Part shown: positions 7,406 to 14,940 of the stretch, piece after piece
How the letters are laid out: each line of letters opens with the position of its first letter
Position numbering within the stretch: the stretch's first letter is position 1
From: an uncultured Lachnospiraceae bacterium
Lineage (GTDB): Bacteria > Bacillota > Clostridia > Lachnospirales > Lachnospiraceae
DNA: 14,940 nucleotides
Direction: 5' to 3'
NCBI GenBank assembly: GCA_900555195.1
Contig: USKC01000038.1
Span: 1-14,940 of the forward strand
Translations under genes and position numbers: made by a program
The notes under the pieces: generated by a model
What the model was told of the DNA's origin: nothing
Databases searched by the model: none
Seen by the model: the letters and a program-made list of their open reading frames with translations, nothing else

Positions 7406-7460
7406 TTGACATAAGTCCGAATTCGTATTAAACTGGTGAACGTCTTGGTACGAATTCGGA
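7406..7460 (+). promoter_or_regulatory. Promoter with paired operators for the marR-MATE operon
   Basis: TTGACA (7406-7411) is followed after 17 bp by TAAACT (7429-7434). Two sites with the palindromic core CGAATTCG occur in inverted order: TCCGAATTCGTA (7416-7427), inside the spacer, and TACGAATTCGGA (7449-7460), just past the transcription start. Their centres are 33 bp apart, close to three helical turns, so two repressor dimers would bind the same DNA face. Autoregulation by the MarR protein encoded next is the likely arrangement. Confidence 0.65.
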
Positions 7461-7554
7461 TTTTATGAAAATAAAAGATCCCGGATTTGGAATACGATCC
7501 ATAATAAAAGGGCTCATGTTTCAGGGACTCCCGAATGGGGAAGGAAGATTGGCG

Positions 7555-8001
7555 ATGGAAGAATACCGGAAAAGGATCAGAAAGCTGATGGTGGCCGTCA
7601 ATGTGATGGACGGACTTTATATGCAGGTATCAAAAAAAATCGGGATGAAAGAGAATGTGCTGGCCCTTCTCTACGCCTTGGATGATGGGAAGGAACATTC
7701 TCAGATTGAGATCTGCAGGGAGTGGCTGTTTCCCAAGACCACGCTGAATACGATTGTGAAGGAATGCGTGCGGGATGGGTACGTTCAGCTGCTTTCACAG
7801 CCTGGAACCAGACAGAAGCGGATCTGTCTGACGGAAGAGGGAAAGGCTTATGCGCGCAGGGCGCTGAATGTGATCTATGAGTTGGAAGAGAGGGCCTATG
7901 ATCGTACCTTGGAAGAGACTTCCGATGATTTCGCAGATGGGATGGAACTGTTTGTGACGCACATGTGCGAAGAAGCGGAAAAGACATTGGGCGTGTTCTG
8001 A
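7555..8001 (+). CDS. MarR family transcriptional regulator
   Basis: A 148-residue protein starting MEEYRKRIRKLMVAVNVMDG, a normal MarR length. A winged helix-turn-helix spans residues ~35-98. The recognition helix is around PKTTLNTIVKECVRDGYV (60-77) and the wing around SQPGTRQKRICLTEEGK (81-97). Helices at both ends would form the dimer interface. MarR proteins repress a neighbouring operon until a small ligand releases them. The frame extends upstream to an ATG at 7465, but that codon lies only four bases past the second operator and has no ribosome binding site. GGGGAAGGAAG precedes the ATG at 7555 at good spacing. A MATE transporter follows 70 bases downstream with no terminator between, so efflux control is the likely job; the ligand is unknown. 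Confidence 0.88.
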   Translation: MEEYRKRIRKLMVAVNVMDGLYMQVSKKIGMKENVLALLYALDDGKEHSQIEICREWLFPKTTLNTIVKECVRDGYVQLLSQPGTRQKRICLTEEGKAYARRALNVIYELEERAYDRTLEETSDDFADGMELFVTHMCEEAEKTLGVF

Positions 8002-8071
8002 CTGCCTGCGAAAGCGGCGTTATGAAGGGAAGATGCCTGAAAATGAAGAGATATGATTGAGGTGAGACGGA

Positions 8072-9430
8072 ATGGATTCAAAACAATTATTTGCACACAC
8101 ACCGCCGGTAAAGCTGTTTTTTATAGCGGCAATTCCGGGAGCGATCAGTATGCTGGCCTCATCCCTTTATGGGATGCTGGATGGGATTTTCGTGGGACGG
8201 ATATTGGGGGATATGTCTTTCGCAGCCCTGAACCTGGCTTTCCCATTCGTGATTATTAACTTTTCTCTGGCCGATCTGATTGGCGTGGGTTCCGCTGTCC
8301 CAATTTCCATCAGCCTGGGGCAGAAGAAGGACGAAGAGGCGAACAATATCTTTACCTGCGCCTGTCTGATGATTGTGGCTACGGGAGCGCTGATCGGTGC
8401 GGTGCTGTATGCCGGGGCGCCTTTTCTGATCCGGATGATGGGGGCAGAAGGAGAACTGGCCGATCTGGCTGTACAGTATATGCGGGTCTATGCGCTCTGT
8501 TCGCCGGTTACCACCATTGTGTTTGCCATGGATAATTATCTGCGAATCTGCGGGAAGATCCGTTTCAGCATGGGGCTGAATATCTTTATGTCAGCGCTCA
8601 GTGCCATTCTGGAATTCGTATTCCTGTTCGTGTTCCGCTGGGATGTCTGGGGAGCGGCAGCAGCGACCTGCAGCGGTATGTTTGTCTGCGCCCTGATCGC
8701 ATTTGGGCCGTTCCTGTTTGGAAGAATGCAGCTGCGGCTTAGCAGGCCCCGCTTCAGCCTGAAGTTGATCCGCCAGATCATCGCATGCGGCAGCCCGAAC
8801 TTTTTGAATAACATAGCGGGACGTATCACTTCCATTCTGATGAACACGGTGCTGCTTCGTCTGGGAGGGGCGGATGCGGTATCCATATATGGAATTCTGA
8901 TGTATACAGGCGACTTCATACAGCCTATTCTGTATGGCGTCTGCGATTCCCTTCAGCCTGCGGTTGGATATAACTGGGGAGCAGGCACTTATGGGCGGGT
9001 GCGCGCCATTGAGAAGTGTTGTTTTAGCGCGGCGGCGGTGATATCGATCCTGTCTGCCTTCTGTATCTTCCTGTTCCCAAGGCAGATTGCTGTGTTGTTT
9101 ACAGGTCAGGCGGCCTTCCTGGATATGGCGGTGTTCGCATTGAAACTGTTCTCTCTCACCTACCTGACCAGATGGTTTTCCTTTGCGGTGCAAAGCTATA
9201 TGCTGGCGGTGGATCATCCGCTGTTTGCGTCCATGATTTCCGTCGCTACGGCGTTGGTATTCCCGGTGATCTTGGTGGCAGTGTTCTGGCCGCTGCAGCT
9301 GACCGGGCTGTGGCTTAACTTTGCGGCCACATCCCTCCTTGCAGGCATTCTGGCTGCGGTCCTCTTCAGACGTTTCCAGAAAGAAATGCGCAGGAGAGAG
9401 GAAGGGGCCGGGACAGAGCTCCCTTCCTGA
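8072..9430 (+). CDS. MATE family efflux transporter
   Basis: A complete 452-residue polytopic membrane protein with about 12 hydrophobic segments in two homologous halves. TM1 contains IPGAISMLASSLYGMLDGIFVG (written as two adjoining motifs, IPGAISML and SLYGMLDGIFVG), with the MATE-typical aspartate D37. YGILMYTGDFIQPILYG and the loop SLQPAVGYNWGAG mark the second half. It should export cationic drugs or metabolites by Na+ or H+ antiport. GAGGTGAG precedes the start. The upstream MarR gene suggests ligand-induced expression. It ends in a charged cytoplasmic tail (FRRFQKEMRRREEG). Closest in character to the DinF/NorM-like MATE group of Firmicutes, though the substrate cannot be inferred. Confidence 0.93.
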   Translation: MDSKQLFAHTPPVKLFFIAAIPGAISMLASSLYGMLDGIFVGRILGDMSFAALNLAFPFVIINFSLADLIGVGSAVPISISLGQKKDEEANNIFTCACLMIVATGALIGAVLYAGAPFLIRMMGAEGELADLAVQYMRVYALCSPVTTIVFAMDNYLRICGKIRFSMGLNIFMSALSAILEFVFLFVFRWDVWGAAAATCSGMFVCALIAFGPFLFGRMQLRLSRPRFSLKLIRQIIACGSPNFLNNIAGRITSILMNTVLLRLGGADAVSIYGILMYTGDFIQPILYGVCDSLQPAVGYNWGAGTYGRVRAIEKCCFSAAAVISILSAFCIFLFPRQIAVLFTGQAAFLDMAVFALKLFSLTYLTRWFSFAVQSYMLAVDHPLFASMISVATALVFPVILVAVFWPLQLTGLWLNFAATSLLAGILAAVLFRRFQKEMRRREEGAGTELPS

Positions 9431-9479
9431 TACAACGGACAACAGAAATCTCAGGGAAAGTCAGAAACAGAAAAAAACA

Positions 9480-9513
9480 GATGTGCCGGATGGCTGCGAC
9501 CATCCGGCACATC
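9480..9513. terminator. Bidirectional terminator between MATE and cytidylate-kinase-like genes
   Basis: A perfect 14-bp stem (GATGTGCCGGATGG with CCATCCGGCACATC) encloses a 6-base loop. Rightward it is followed by TTGTTTT, and leftward (minus strand) by TGTTTTTTT. It can therefore end both the marR-MATE operon and the long leftward liv operon. Confidence 0.9.
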
Positions 9514-9572
9514 TTGTTTTGTGAAGCGTTTTTTCCTTGAAAAGGATTTTATCGGCAGGTATGGGAAACGAG

Positions 9573-10217
9573 TCAGGAATCTGCCTCCTGCAGCCTTGCG
9601 TCGAACTTCTTGCGCACATCGATATAGGCGATGATGGCAGCTGCCGTTCCGTCGAAGCCCAGCTTGGAACTATCCAATGAGAGATCATAGTTCAGGGCAT
9701 TCTTCCATTCCTGCCCGGTATAGTACTTATAATATCTCGCCCGATATTCGTCTGTTTTGGCGATGAGCTTCTTTACTTCCGGTTCAGGAAGGCTGTTTAC
9801 CTTCATCGCTTCCTTAAGACAGAAGTCTTCCGGAGCGTGGACGAACACGCGTACAACCCCGGGCAGATCAGCCAGAATGCGGTCGGCACAGCGGCCGATA
9901 ATGATGCAGTCCCCTTCTTCTGCCAGACGGCGGATGATTTTGGCCTGGTAATTGAACAGGTTATCATCCCGGGTAAAGCCGGCGCTTTCCGGAGAAAGAA
10001 GCTTGGAACCTCTGTAACCGCCCTGAAGCAGGGATTTGAAGCTGTATTGTTTGAATTCATCCTGAAAAAGCCTGGCGTTGATACCGCTGTCCTCCGCAGC
10101 CATGGAGATGATTTCTCGGTCATAGTAGGGAATATTGAGCTGCTCGGCCAACATTTTTCCCACCGTGCGTCCGCCGCTGCCATACTGGCGGGCGATGGTA
10201 ATGATGATATTTGACAT
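9573..10217 (-). CDS. Cytidylate kinase-like family protein
   Basis: A 214-residue P-loop protein of the cytidylate-kinase-like family. The N-terminal IITIARQYGSGGRTVGKMLA carries the variant nucleotide-binding loop GSGGR (residues 13-17). A YYDREII stretch (31-37) follows, then GDCIIIGRCADRIL (102-115) before a lid-like region. Canonical Cmk phosphorylates CMP/dCMP; members of this side family are common in Firmicutes and largely uncharacterised, so CMP as substrate is only a guess. GAGGGAGAA precedes the start. It begins 17 bases after the end of livF on the same strand, with no promoter or terminator between, and a strong terminator lies beyond it. It is therefore probably the last gene of the transporter operon. 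Confidence 0.88.
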   Translation of the reverse strand: MSNIIITIARQYGSGGRTVGKMLAEQLNIPYYDREIISMAAEDSGINARLFQDEFKQYSFKSLLQGGYRGSKLLSPESAGFTRDDNLFNYQAKIIRRLAEEGDCIIIGRCADRILADLPGVVRVFVHAPEDFCLKEAMKVNSLPEPEVKKLIAKTDEYRARYYKYYTGQEWKNALNYDLSLDSSKLGFDGTAAAIIAYIDVRKKFDARLQEADS

Positions 10218-10234
10218 AATTCTCCCTCTTTTCC

Positions 10235-10945
10235 TTATTCGCCAAGATAGGCTTTTTTAATCGCTTCATTATTCAGAAGCGCCTGTGCATCGTCCTCCAT
10301 GACGATGCTGCCGGTTTCCAGAACATAGGCCCGGTCGGCTATGGAGAGTGCCTTTTTGGCATTCTGTTCCACCAGGAGGATGGTCACGCCCTGCTTGCTG
10401 ATCTGCTGGATGATATCGAAGATTTCGGAAACCAACAGAGGAGACAGTCCCATGGAAGGTTCATCCATGAGCAGCAGGCGAGGATTGGACATCAGGGCAC
10501 GGCCCATGGCGAGCATCTGCTGTTCGCCTCCCGAAAGCGTGCCGGCGAGCTGCCTGGCGCGTTCCTTCAGGCGGGGGAACCGTTCATAAACCATGGAGAG
10601 GGTGGCGTCAATTTCACTTTTATTCTTCCGCGTATAAGCCCCCATCCGCAGGTTTTCATAGACGGTCAGGTCGGAAAACATCCGTCTGCCTTCAGGTACA
10701 TGGGAGATGCCAAGCTGCACGATCCGGTGAGAGGGCATTCGGGTGATATCATGATCCTCAAAACGGATGGAACCGGATTTGGAGGGGAGCATGCCGCTTA
10801 CGGTCTGGAGCGTGGTGGTCTTGCCCGCTCCGTTTGCACCGATCAGCGCCACGATTTCCCCTTCCTTTACCTGGAAGGACACATCCTTCAGCGCATGGAT
10901 CATGCCGTAATATACATTCAGTTTTTCTACTGTGAGCATAGCCAT
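10235..10945 (-). CDS. livF: Branched-chain amino acid ABC transporter ATPase LivF
   Basis: A 236-residue ABC ATPase of the LivF class. Walker A is GANGAGKTT (36-44), with SHVPEGRRMFSDLTVYENL (81-99) typical of LivF. The signature is LSGGEQQ (137-143), Walker B LLLMDE (157-162), followed by the D-loop MGLSP and the switch region LLVEQN (Q194). It pairs with LivG to drive import of branched-chain amino acids or related amides. The start follows AGGAGG with a 7-base spacer, and that site overlaps the stop of livG (13-base gap). The length is standard and all motifs are intact. Confidence 0.95.
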   Translation of the reverse strand: MAMLTVEKLNVYYGMIHALKDVSFQVKEGEIVALIGANGAGKTTTLQTVSGMLPSKSGSIRFEDHDITRMPSHRIVQLGISHVPEGRRMFSDLTVYENLRMGAYTRKNKSEIDATLSMVYERFPRLKERARQLAGTLSGGEQQMLAMGRALMSNPRLLLMDEPSMGLSPLLVSEIFDIIQQISKQGVTILLVEQNAKKALSIADRAYVLETGSIVMEDDAQALLNNEAIKKAYLGE

Positions 10946-10958
10946 ATGAAAGCCTCCT

Positions 10959-11717
10959 TTAATCGCCCAGATAGGCTTTGATAACTTCCGGATCGTTCAG
11001 AACTTTCTTCGGAGCCCCTTCGGTAAGAAGCCGTCCAAAGTTCAGCACATACAGATATTCACAGATTCCCTGAACCAGTTTCATATCATGCTCGATCAGA
11101 AGGATGGTAACGCCGTATTCTTTGCGCACCAGACTGATGGTATCCATCAGCTCGCCGGTCTCATTGGGATTCATGCCGGCAGCCGGCTCATCCAGCAGAA
11201 GAAGCTTGGGATTGGTAGCCAGAGCGCGGGCGATTTCCAGCTTACGCTGTTTGCCATATGGAAGATTGGATGCGAGCGCTTCTGCGGAATCCTCTAGTCC
11301 GAACAGACGGAGGATGGTAAGGGCCCGCTCGTTCATTTCCCGTTCTTTTTTGCGGTAGCTTCCCAGATGCAGCATGCTTTCCGGAAGCGAATAGGTTACC
11401 TGATTATGGAGGCCGCTTTTTACGTTGTCAAGAACGCTTTGCTGAGGGAAGAGGCGGATATTCTGGAATGTACGCGCCACGCCCATGCGGCATATATCAT
11501 GGGGCTTCTTGCCCACCAGGTTCTCACCATCCAGGCGGATTCCGCCATCCGTGGGGCGATATACGCCGGTCAGCATATTGAAGACAGTGGTTTTTCCTGC
11601 CCCGTTCGGACCGATCAGCCCTACCAGGCTGCCTTTCTCGATTTTCATGGAAAGTTCATCAACAGCCCGCAGGCCGCCGAAGGAGATTCCAAGGTTGGTA
11701 ACTTCCAGCATAGCCAT
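10959..11717 (-). CDS. livG: Branched-chain amino acid ABC transporter ATPase LivG
   Basis: A 252-residue ABC ATPase of the LivG class. Walker A is GPNGAGKTT (36-44), with the Q-loop region ARTFQNIRLFPQQSV (81-95). The signature is the LivG variant LPYGKQRKLEIARALA (152-167) in place of LSGGQ. Walker B is LLLLDE (172-177), followed by AAGMNPNE, and the switch histidine is H210 in LLIEHDMKLV. It forms the ATPase pair with LivF. The ATG abuts the stop codon of livM with no gap, and AGGAGG lies inside the end of livM, so translation is probably coupled. Confidence 0.95.
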   Translation of the reverse strand: MAMLEVTNLGISFGGLRAVDELSMKIEKGSLVGLIGPNGAGKTTVFNMLTGVYRPTDGGIRLDGENLVGKKPHDICRMGVARTFQNIRLFPQQSVLDNVKSGLHNQVTYSLPESMLHLGSYRKKEREMNERALTILRLFGLEDSAEALASNLPYGKQRKLEIARALATNPKLLLLDEPAAGMNPNETGELMDTISLVRKEYGVTILLIEHDMKLVQGICEYLYVLNFGRLLTEGAPKKVLNDPEVIKAYLGD

Positions 11718-12794
11718 CTATGCCACCTCCTTTCCGGATTTGGCGGCGGCCTTTTCGTCACGCCGGATTGCGCGCTTTTCCAGCAGCCGTTTCTTGAAAC
11801 CGGAATTGTTGAAAATCATCATGGCGATCAGAAGGATCGCATAGATGAGCATGCGGTAATCGTTCATGGAACGCAGAAGTTCCGGAAGTACCGTCAGAAG
11901 GGCTGCCGCAATAATGGAGCCCCAGATATTGCCCAATCCGCCCAGGACTACGAACACCAGGATCAGAATGGAAGTATTGAAATCGAATTTGGTCGCCGTA
12001 ACGGTAGAAAAGTTCATGGCGTACAGCGTTCCGGCGGCGCCGGCCAGCGCTGCGGAAACCACAAAGGCCAGCAGCCTGTAACGGGTAACGGGAATGCCGA
12101 TGCTTTCCGCAGCGATCCGGTTATCCCTCACCGCCATAATGGCGCGCCCCGTGCGGCTGTGAATGAGATTCAGCACGATAAACAGCGTGATCAGGATGAG
12201 AATACCGGAGGTAAAAGAAGAAAGCTTGGTCACACCGCTGACGCCCATGGGCCCGTTGATGATCATTTTTCCGCCGTCCTGCAGTTCAAAATGCTGTTCC
12301 AACAGGCTGAAATGAAGGCCTTTGCTGTCCATACCGATATATAATACGTTGATAATGTTCTTAATAATCTCTCCGAAGGCCAGGGTGACGATGGCCAGAT
12401 AGTCGCCTTTGAGCCTCAGAACCGGTATTCCGATGAGGACGCCTGCGACAGCCGCCAAAAGCGCTCCGATAACCATAGCGATGGCCAGACGGAGAGGGCC
12501 GTTCGGGACGGCATCCGCCAGGCTGGTGGTGACAACGATCCCTGCGAAAGCGCCCACGGACATAAAACCTGCATGTCCCAGAGAAAGTTCGCCCAGGATG
12601 CCGACGGTAAGGTTCAGGGAAACGGCCATAACCACATAAGCGCAGATGGGAACAAGCTGTCCCTTCAGGGAAGAGGAGATATTGCCGCTCATGACCATGG
12701 ACTGTATGATGAGGAAAGCGATGATAACGATTCCGTAGGAGACGGCGTAATCGCGTCTTTTTCCAAAAAGCTGTTTGATCTGTTTCATATCCAC
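11718..12794 (-). CDS. livM: Branched-chain amino acid ABC transporter permease LivM
   Basis: A 358-residue integral membrane permease with about nine to ten hydrophobic segments. The LivM hallmark GELSLGHAGFMSVGAF lies at 68-83. An ATPase-coupling loop around RAIMAVRDNRIAAESIGI and a conserved glycine-rich segment, VVLGGLGNIWGSI, follow. A basic C-terminal tail (KKRLLEKRAIRRDEKAAAKSGK) extends slightly past the family core. It forms the translocation pathway with LivH. AGGTGAG precedes the start, and the gap from livH is only 4 bases. Confidence 0.94.
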   Translation of the reverse strand: MDMKQIKQLFGKRRDYAVSYGIVIIAFLIIQSMVMSGNISSSLKGQLVPICAYVVMAVSLNLTVGILGELSLGHAGFMSVGAFAGIVVTTSLADAVPNGPLRLAIAMVIGALLAAVAGVLIGIPVLRLKGDYLAIVTLAFGEIIKNIINVLYIGMDSKGLHFSLLEQHFELQDGGKMIINGPMGVSGVTKLSSFTSGILILITLFIVLNLIHSRTGRAIMAVRDNRIAAESIGIPVTRYRLLAFVVSAALAGAAGTLYAMNFSTVTATKFDFNTSILILVFVVLGGLGNIWGSIIAAALLTVLPELLRSMNDYRMLIYAILLIAMMIFNNSGFKKRLLEKRAIRRDEKAAAKSGKEVA

Positions 12795-12798
12795 TCAC

Positions 12799-13680
12799 CT
12801 ACACTTTCTCATTGACATGCTTGCCCAAAAGGCCGTCAGGCTTAACCAGGAGAACCAGGATTAATACCGCGAATACGATGGCGTCGGAAAGCTGAGTGGA
12901 GATGTAGGCCTTGGAGAAAATCTCTATGATCCCCAACAGAATGCCGCCGATCATGGCTCCCGGGATAGAACCGATTCCGCCGAATACCGCCGCTGTGAAT
13001 GCCTTGATGCCCGGCATGGAACCCGTGGTAGGCATAAGGGTCGGATAAGCGGAGCACAGGAGCACGCCAGCGATGGCGGCCAGGCCGGAACCGATAGCAA
13101 AGGTGACGGAAATCGTGGTATTCACGTTGATGCCCATGAGGCCGGCGGCTGCTTTGTCTTCCGATACGGCACGCATGGCGGTGCCCATTCTGGTCTTTGT
13201 TGTGAACAGGGTCAGCACGATCATGATGAGGATACAGGCCAGTACGGTGACAAGGGTCACTCCTGAGATGATGAGCTGGCCGTCAAAGAGCTGAATGGAC
13301 CAGTTCCCTACGATGGAAGAGAATACCTTCGGACTGGAACCCCAGATGAGCAGGGCCGCGTTCTGCAGAAAATAGGAGACGCCGATTGCCGTGATGAGGA
13401 CGGCCAGTGAAGGGGCTTGCCGGAGCGGCTTATAAGCCAGCCGTTCGATAACGATACCCAGAGCGGTGCAGACGATAATTGCAAACAGGACGGACAGAAA
13501 CGGTGACAGCCCTAGATAGCTTGTGGTGCAGAAGGATATGTACGCACCCACCATGATTACGTCCCCATGGGCAAAGTTGAGCATTTTTGCGATGCCGTAG
13601 ACCATCGTATAGCCTAATGCAATGATGGCGTAGACGCTGCCAAGGCTGATGCCGCTGATCAGATGAGATAAAAAGGTCAT
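12799..13680 (-). CDS. livH: Branched-chain amino acid ABC transporter permease LivH
   Basis: A 293-residue permease beginning MTFLSHLISGISLGSVYAII. LivH-typical features are GIAKMLNFAHGDVIMVGAY near the N terminus, RPL-like YKPLRQAPSLAVLI, the coupling loop MRAVSEDKAAAGLMGINV, and AFTAAVFGGIGSIPGAMIGG. It ends in LLVKPDGLLGK, as the family usually does. A GTG three codons upstream (13689) is in frame but lies inside the ribosome binding site ACGAGGTG, so the ATG at 13680 is preferred. It partners LivM in the membrane. It is the first gene after the hairpin-bearing gap that separates it from livJ. Confidence 0.94.
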   Translation of the reverse strand: MTFLSHLISGISLGSVYAIIALGYTMVYGIAKMLNFAHGDVIMVGAYISFCTTSYLGLSPFLSVLFAIIVCTALGIVIERLAYKPLRQAPSLAVLITAIGVSYFLQNAALLIWGSSPKVFSSIVGNWSIQLFDGQLIISGVTLVTVLACILIMIVLTLFTTKTRMGTAMRAVSEDKAAAGLMGINVNTTISVTFAIGSGLAAIAGVLLCSAYPTLMPTTGSMPGIKAFTAAVFGGIGSIPGAMIGGILLGIIEIFSKAYISTQLSDAIVFAVLILVLLVKPDGLLGKHVNEKV

Positions 13681-13710
13681 ACGATACACCTCGTTCTTTC
13701 TCTCCGCCTG

Positions 13711-13758
13711 TGATGTGGGGCAGCGTCTCGTTCCCGCACGAGACGCTGCCTCACATCA
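13711..13758 (-). other. 20-bp stem-loop between livJ and livH
   Basis: TGATGTGGGGCAGCGTCTCG and its inverted copy (one mismatch) flank an 8-base loop. In the transcribed (leftward) direction it is followed by a purine-rich stretch and not by a T tract, so it is not a classical Rho-independent terminator. It ends 30 bases before the livH start. An mRNA-stabilising or processing hairpin is likely; partial termination is also possible. Confidence 0.7.
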
Positions 13759-13807
13759 TAGGCTGGCAAATTCTGTGAAAATCATTTTTGAAAGGGTTCG
13801 GCTAAAG

Positions 13808-13861
13808 CAACAAGGCGCAAGGAAGAGCCTGTAAGAAAGCCGCTTCCTTGCGTTCCTGTTG
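13808..13861 (-). other. Second stem-loop between livJ and livH
   Basis: CGCAAGGAAG pairs perfectly with CTTCCTTGCG, and the helix extends outward through CAACAAGG/CCTGTTG with a small bulge; the loop is 17 bases. No T tract follows leftward. It lies about 60 bases after the livJ stop, so it could protect the 3' end of a separate livJ message. The whole livJ-livH gap is 243 bases and holds no recognisable gene. Confidence 0.55.
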
Positions 13862-13923
13862 AACATACGGCGCTCCGCCAAGCGCGGTTGCCGCTGTTGC
13901 GTTAAATATGAAAGGGCGATGGA

Positions 13924-14940
13924 TTACATGCCGACATATGCGCCGTTTTCGATCACCATTCCCTTAGGGCTCTTGGATACTGCGCCGGTGGCATCCCAAG
14001 AGGTGCCTTCGCCGGTCAGACCGTCAAATGTCAGGGTAGGGAATGTGGAAACCATTAACTCACAGAGCTCCTGCGCGTCCATATCCGGTGTTGCTCCGCT
14101 GGCTTCCAGGGCTGCTTTATAAGCATAGACGCAGTCATAAGCATCTGCAGCGAACTGGTTGGGCACTTCACCATACAGTTCCTGATATTTGGTAACGAAG
14201 TTCTGGGTCTTTTCATCGGTCGCGTCCGCGTTGAAGGGTGTCAGCAGCATAACGCCTTCTGCCAGTGAGGTATCGAAACCTTCCAGCGTCAGAATGCCGT
14301 CCATTCCGTCCACGCCGAAGATCTTAGGCGTATATCCCATATCGGTGGCCTGCTGAAGGATCAGGGAAGCGGGCTGATAATAGATGGGAAGGAACACCAG
14401 GTCGGCGCCTGCGCTCTGCGCTTTCTGAAGCTGCGTCCTGAAATCCGTCTTGTTGTCGGCGGTAAAGGCTTCGGCACATACAATCTCCAGGCCCTTGGCC
14501 TCGGCTTCCGCCGCGAAAGCGTTGTAAATGCCGGAAGAATACGCATCCGAGCTGTCATAAATGGCAGCTACTTTTGTGGCAAGGCCATTGTCCGCAATGT
14601 AATCCGCAGCCGAAACGCCCTGGTTCGGGTCTGTAAAGCATACCTGGAACACATTGTCCGGCACAATGACATCGGTGGAAGAAGCGGACGGAGTGATCTG
14701 GAACATATTGTCCGCCTCTGTCTCAGAAATTACCGCCAGGCAGGGGGCTGTTGTTACCGTGCCCATCAGCACCTGCATGCCCCAGTCTTTCAGGATATTA
14801 TAGGCGTTTACAGCCGTTTCCGCATCGCCCTCATCATCCTGGAAATTATACTCAAATTTCACCGCACTGTCAGAGGCATTAATCTCGTCTACCGCGATCT
14901 GCGCACCGTTCATCACTGCCTCTCCATACACTGCAGTGGA
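13924..14940 (-). CDS. livJ: ABC transporter substrate-binding protein, LivJ/LivK type (5' end outside window)
   Basis: The frame is open to base 14940, so the signal peptide and first residues lie beyond the window; 338 codons are seen. The visible part begins STAVYGEAVMNGAQIAVDEI, the usual start of the Peripla_BP_6/LivJ core. It continues through DDEGDAETAVNAYNILKD, TVTTAPCLAVISETEADN, ITPSASSTDVI and QVCFTDPNQGVSAADYI. The ligand-pocket serine/threonine stretches (PSASS, TTAP) are present. In Firmicutes such proteins are usually lipid-anchored and hand leucine, isoleucine, valine or amide-type ligands to LivHM; the anchor cannot be checked here. The sequence is rich in Asp/Glu/Ala, as is common for this family. 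A GTG at 14931 is internal and not the start. Confidence 0.93.
   Translation of the reverse strand, partial: STAVYGEAVMNGAQIAVDEINASDSAVKFEYNFQDDEGDAETAVNAYNILKDWGMQVLMGTVTTAPCLAVISETEADNMFQITPSASSTDVIVPDNVFQVCFTDPNQGVSAADYIADNGLATKVAAIYDSSDAYSSGIYNAFAAEAEAKGLEIVCAEAFTADNKTDFRTQLQKAQSAGADLVFLPIYYQPASLILQQATDMGYTPKIFGVDGMDGILTLEGFDTSLAEGVMLLTPFNADATDEKTQNFVTKYQELYGEVPNQFAADAYDCVYAYKAALEASGATPDMDAQELCELMVSTFPTLTFDGLTGEGTSWDATGAVSKSPKGMVIENGAYVGM

Noticed and set aside
11367..12344. A 325-codon plus-strand open frame across livG and livM
   Set aside because: Both liv genes have intact family motifs on the minus strand; the plus frame is antisense with no recognised domain.
13711..13758. Rho-independent terminator after livJ
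   Set aside because: The stem is strong, but in the leftward transcript it is followed by CAGGCGGAGAGAAAG, with no T tract.

Overview
The window looks like chromosomal DNA from a gut-type Clostridia (Lachnospiraceae-like) anaerobe. The evidence is a moderate G+C content, strong AGGAGG-type ribosome binding sites before nearly every gene, compact Rho-independent terminators, a YesM-type sensor kinase segment, and Firmicutes-style MarR-MATE and LivJ-LivHMGF clusters. No rRNA, tRNA, CRISPR array, phage gene or recognisable transposase gene was seen. The genus cannot be fixed from the sequence alone.

Left part (1-5877): the 5' part of a MATE transporter gene runs leftward off the edge (1-699). 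It is divergent from a rightward carbohydrate block. That block has a GH43 glycosidase (987-2465) behind a TATAAT box and a cre/LacI-type operator, then an RpiB/LacAB-family sugar-phosphate isomerase (2670-3305) closed by a terminator. Next comes a striking open reading frame (3550-5877). Its N-terminal ~490 residues are a two-membrane-segment YesM-type histidine kinase, cut off just after the N-box. Its C-terminal ~280 residues are the last domain of a LacZ-type (GH2) beta-galactosidase. This looks like an in-frame deletion fusion between a sensor gene and a glycosidase gene of a former sugar-utilisation locus.

Middle (5880-9513): a bidirectional terminator separates the chimera from a convergent nitrilase-superfamily amidohydrolase (5935-6813). 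Upstream of that gene lies a 390-bp non-coding element (6988-7377). It is one long imperfect palindrome with 14-bp perfect ends and a 10-bp palindrome near its geometric centre. It sits between two divergent promoters. Rightward of it a MarR regulator (7555-8001) and a full-length MATE transporter (8072-9430) form a likely efflux operon. Its promoter carries two CGAATTCG operator sites 33 bp apart. A strong bidirectional terminator closes it.

Right part (9573-14940, all leftward): a branched-chain amino acid/amide-type ABC importer in the order livJ (binding protein, 5' end outside the window), livH, livM, livG, livF, followed 17 bp later by a cytidylate-kinase-like gene. The genes from livH to livF are 0-13 bp apart. 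The gap between livJ and livH holds two large hairpins, which may set different transcript levels for the binding protein and the membrane/ATPase subunits.
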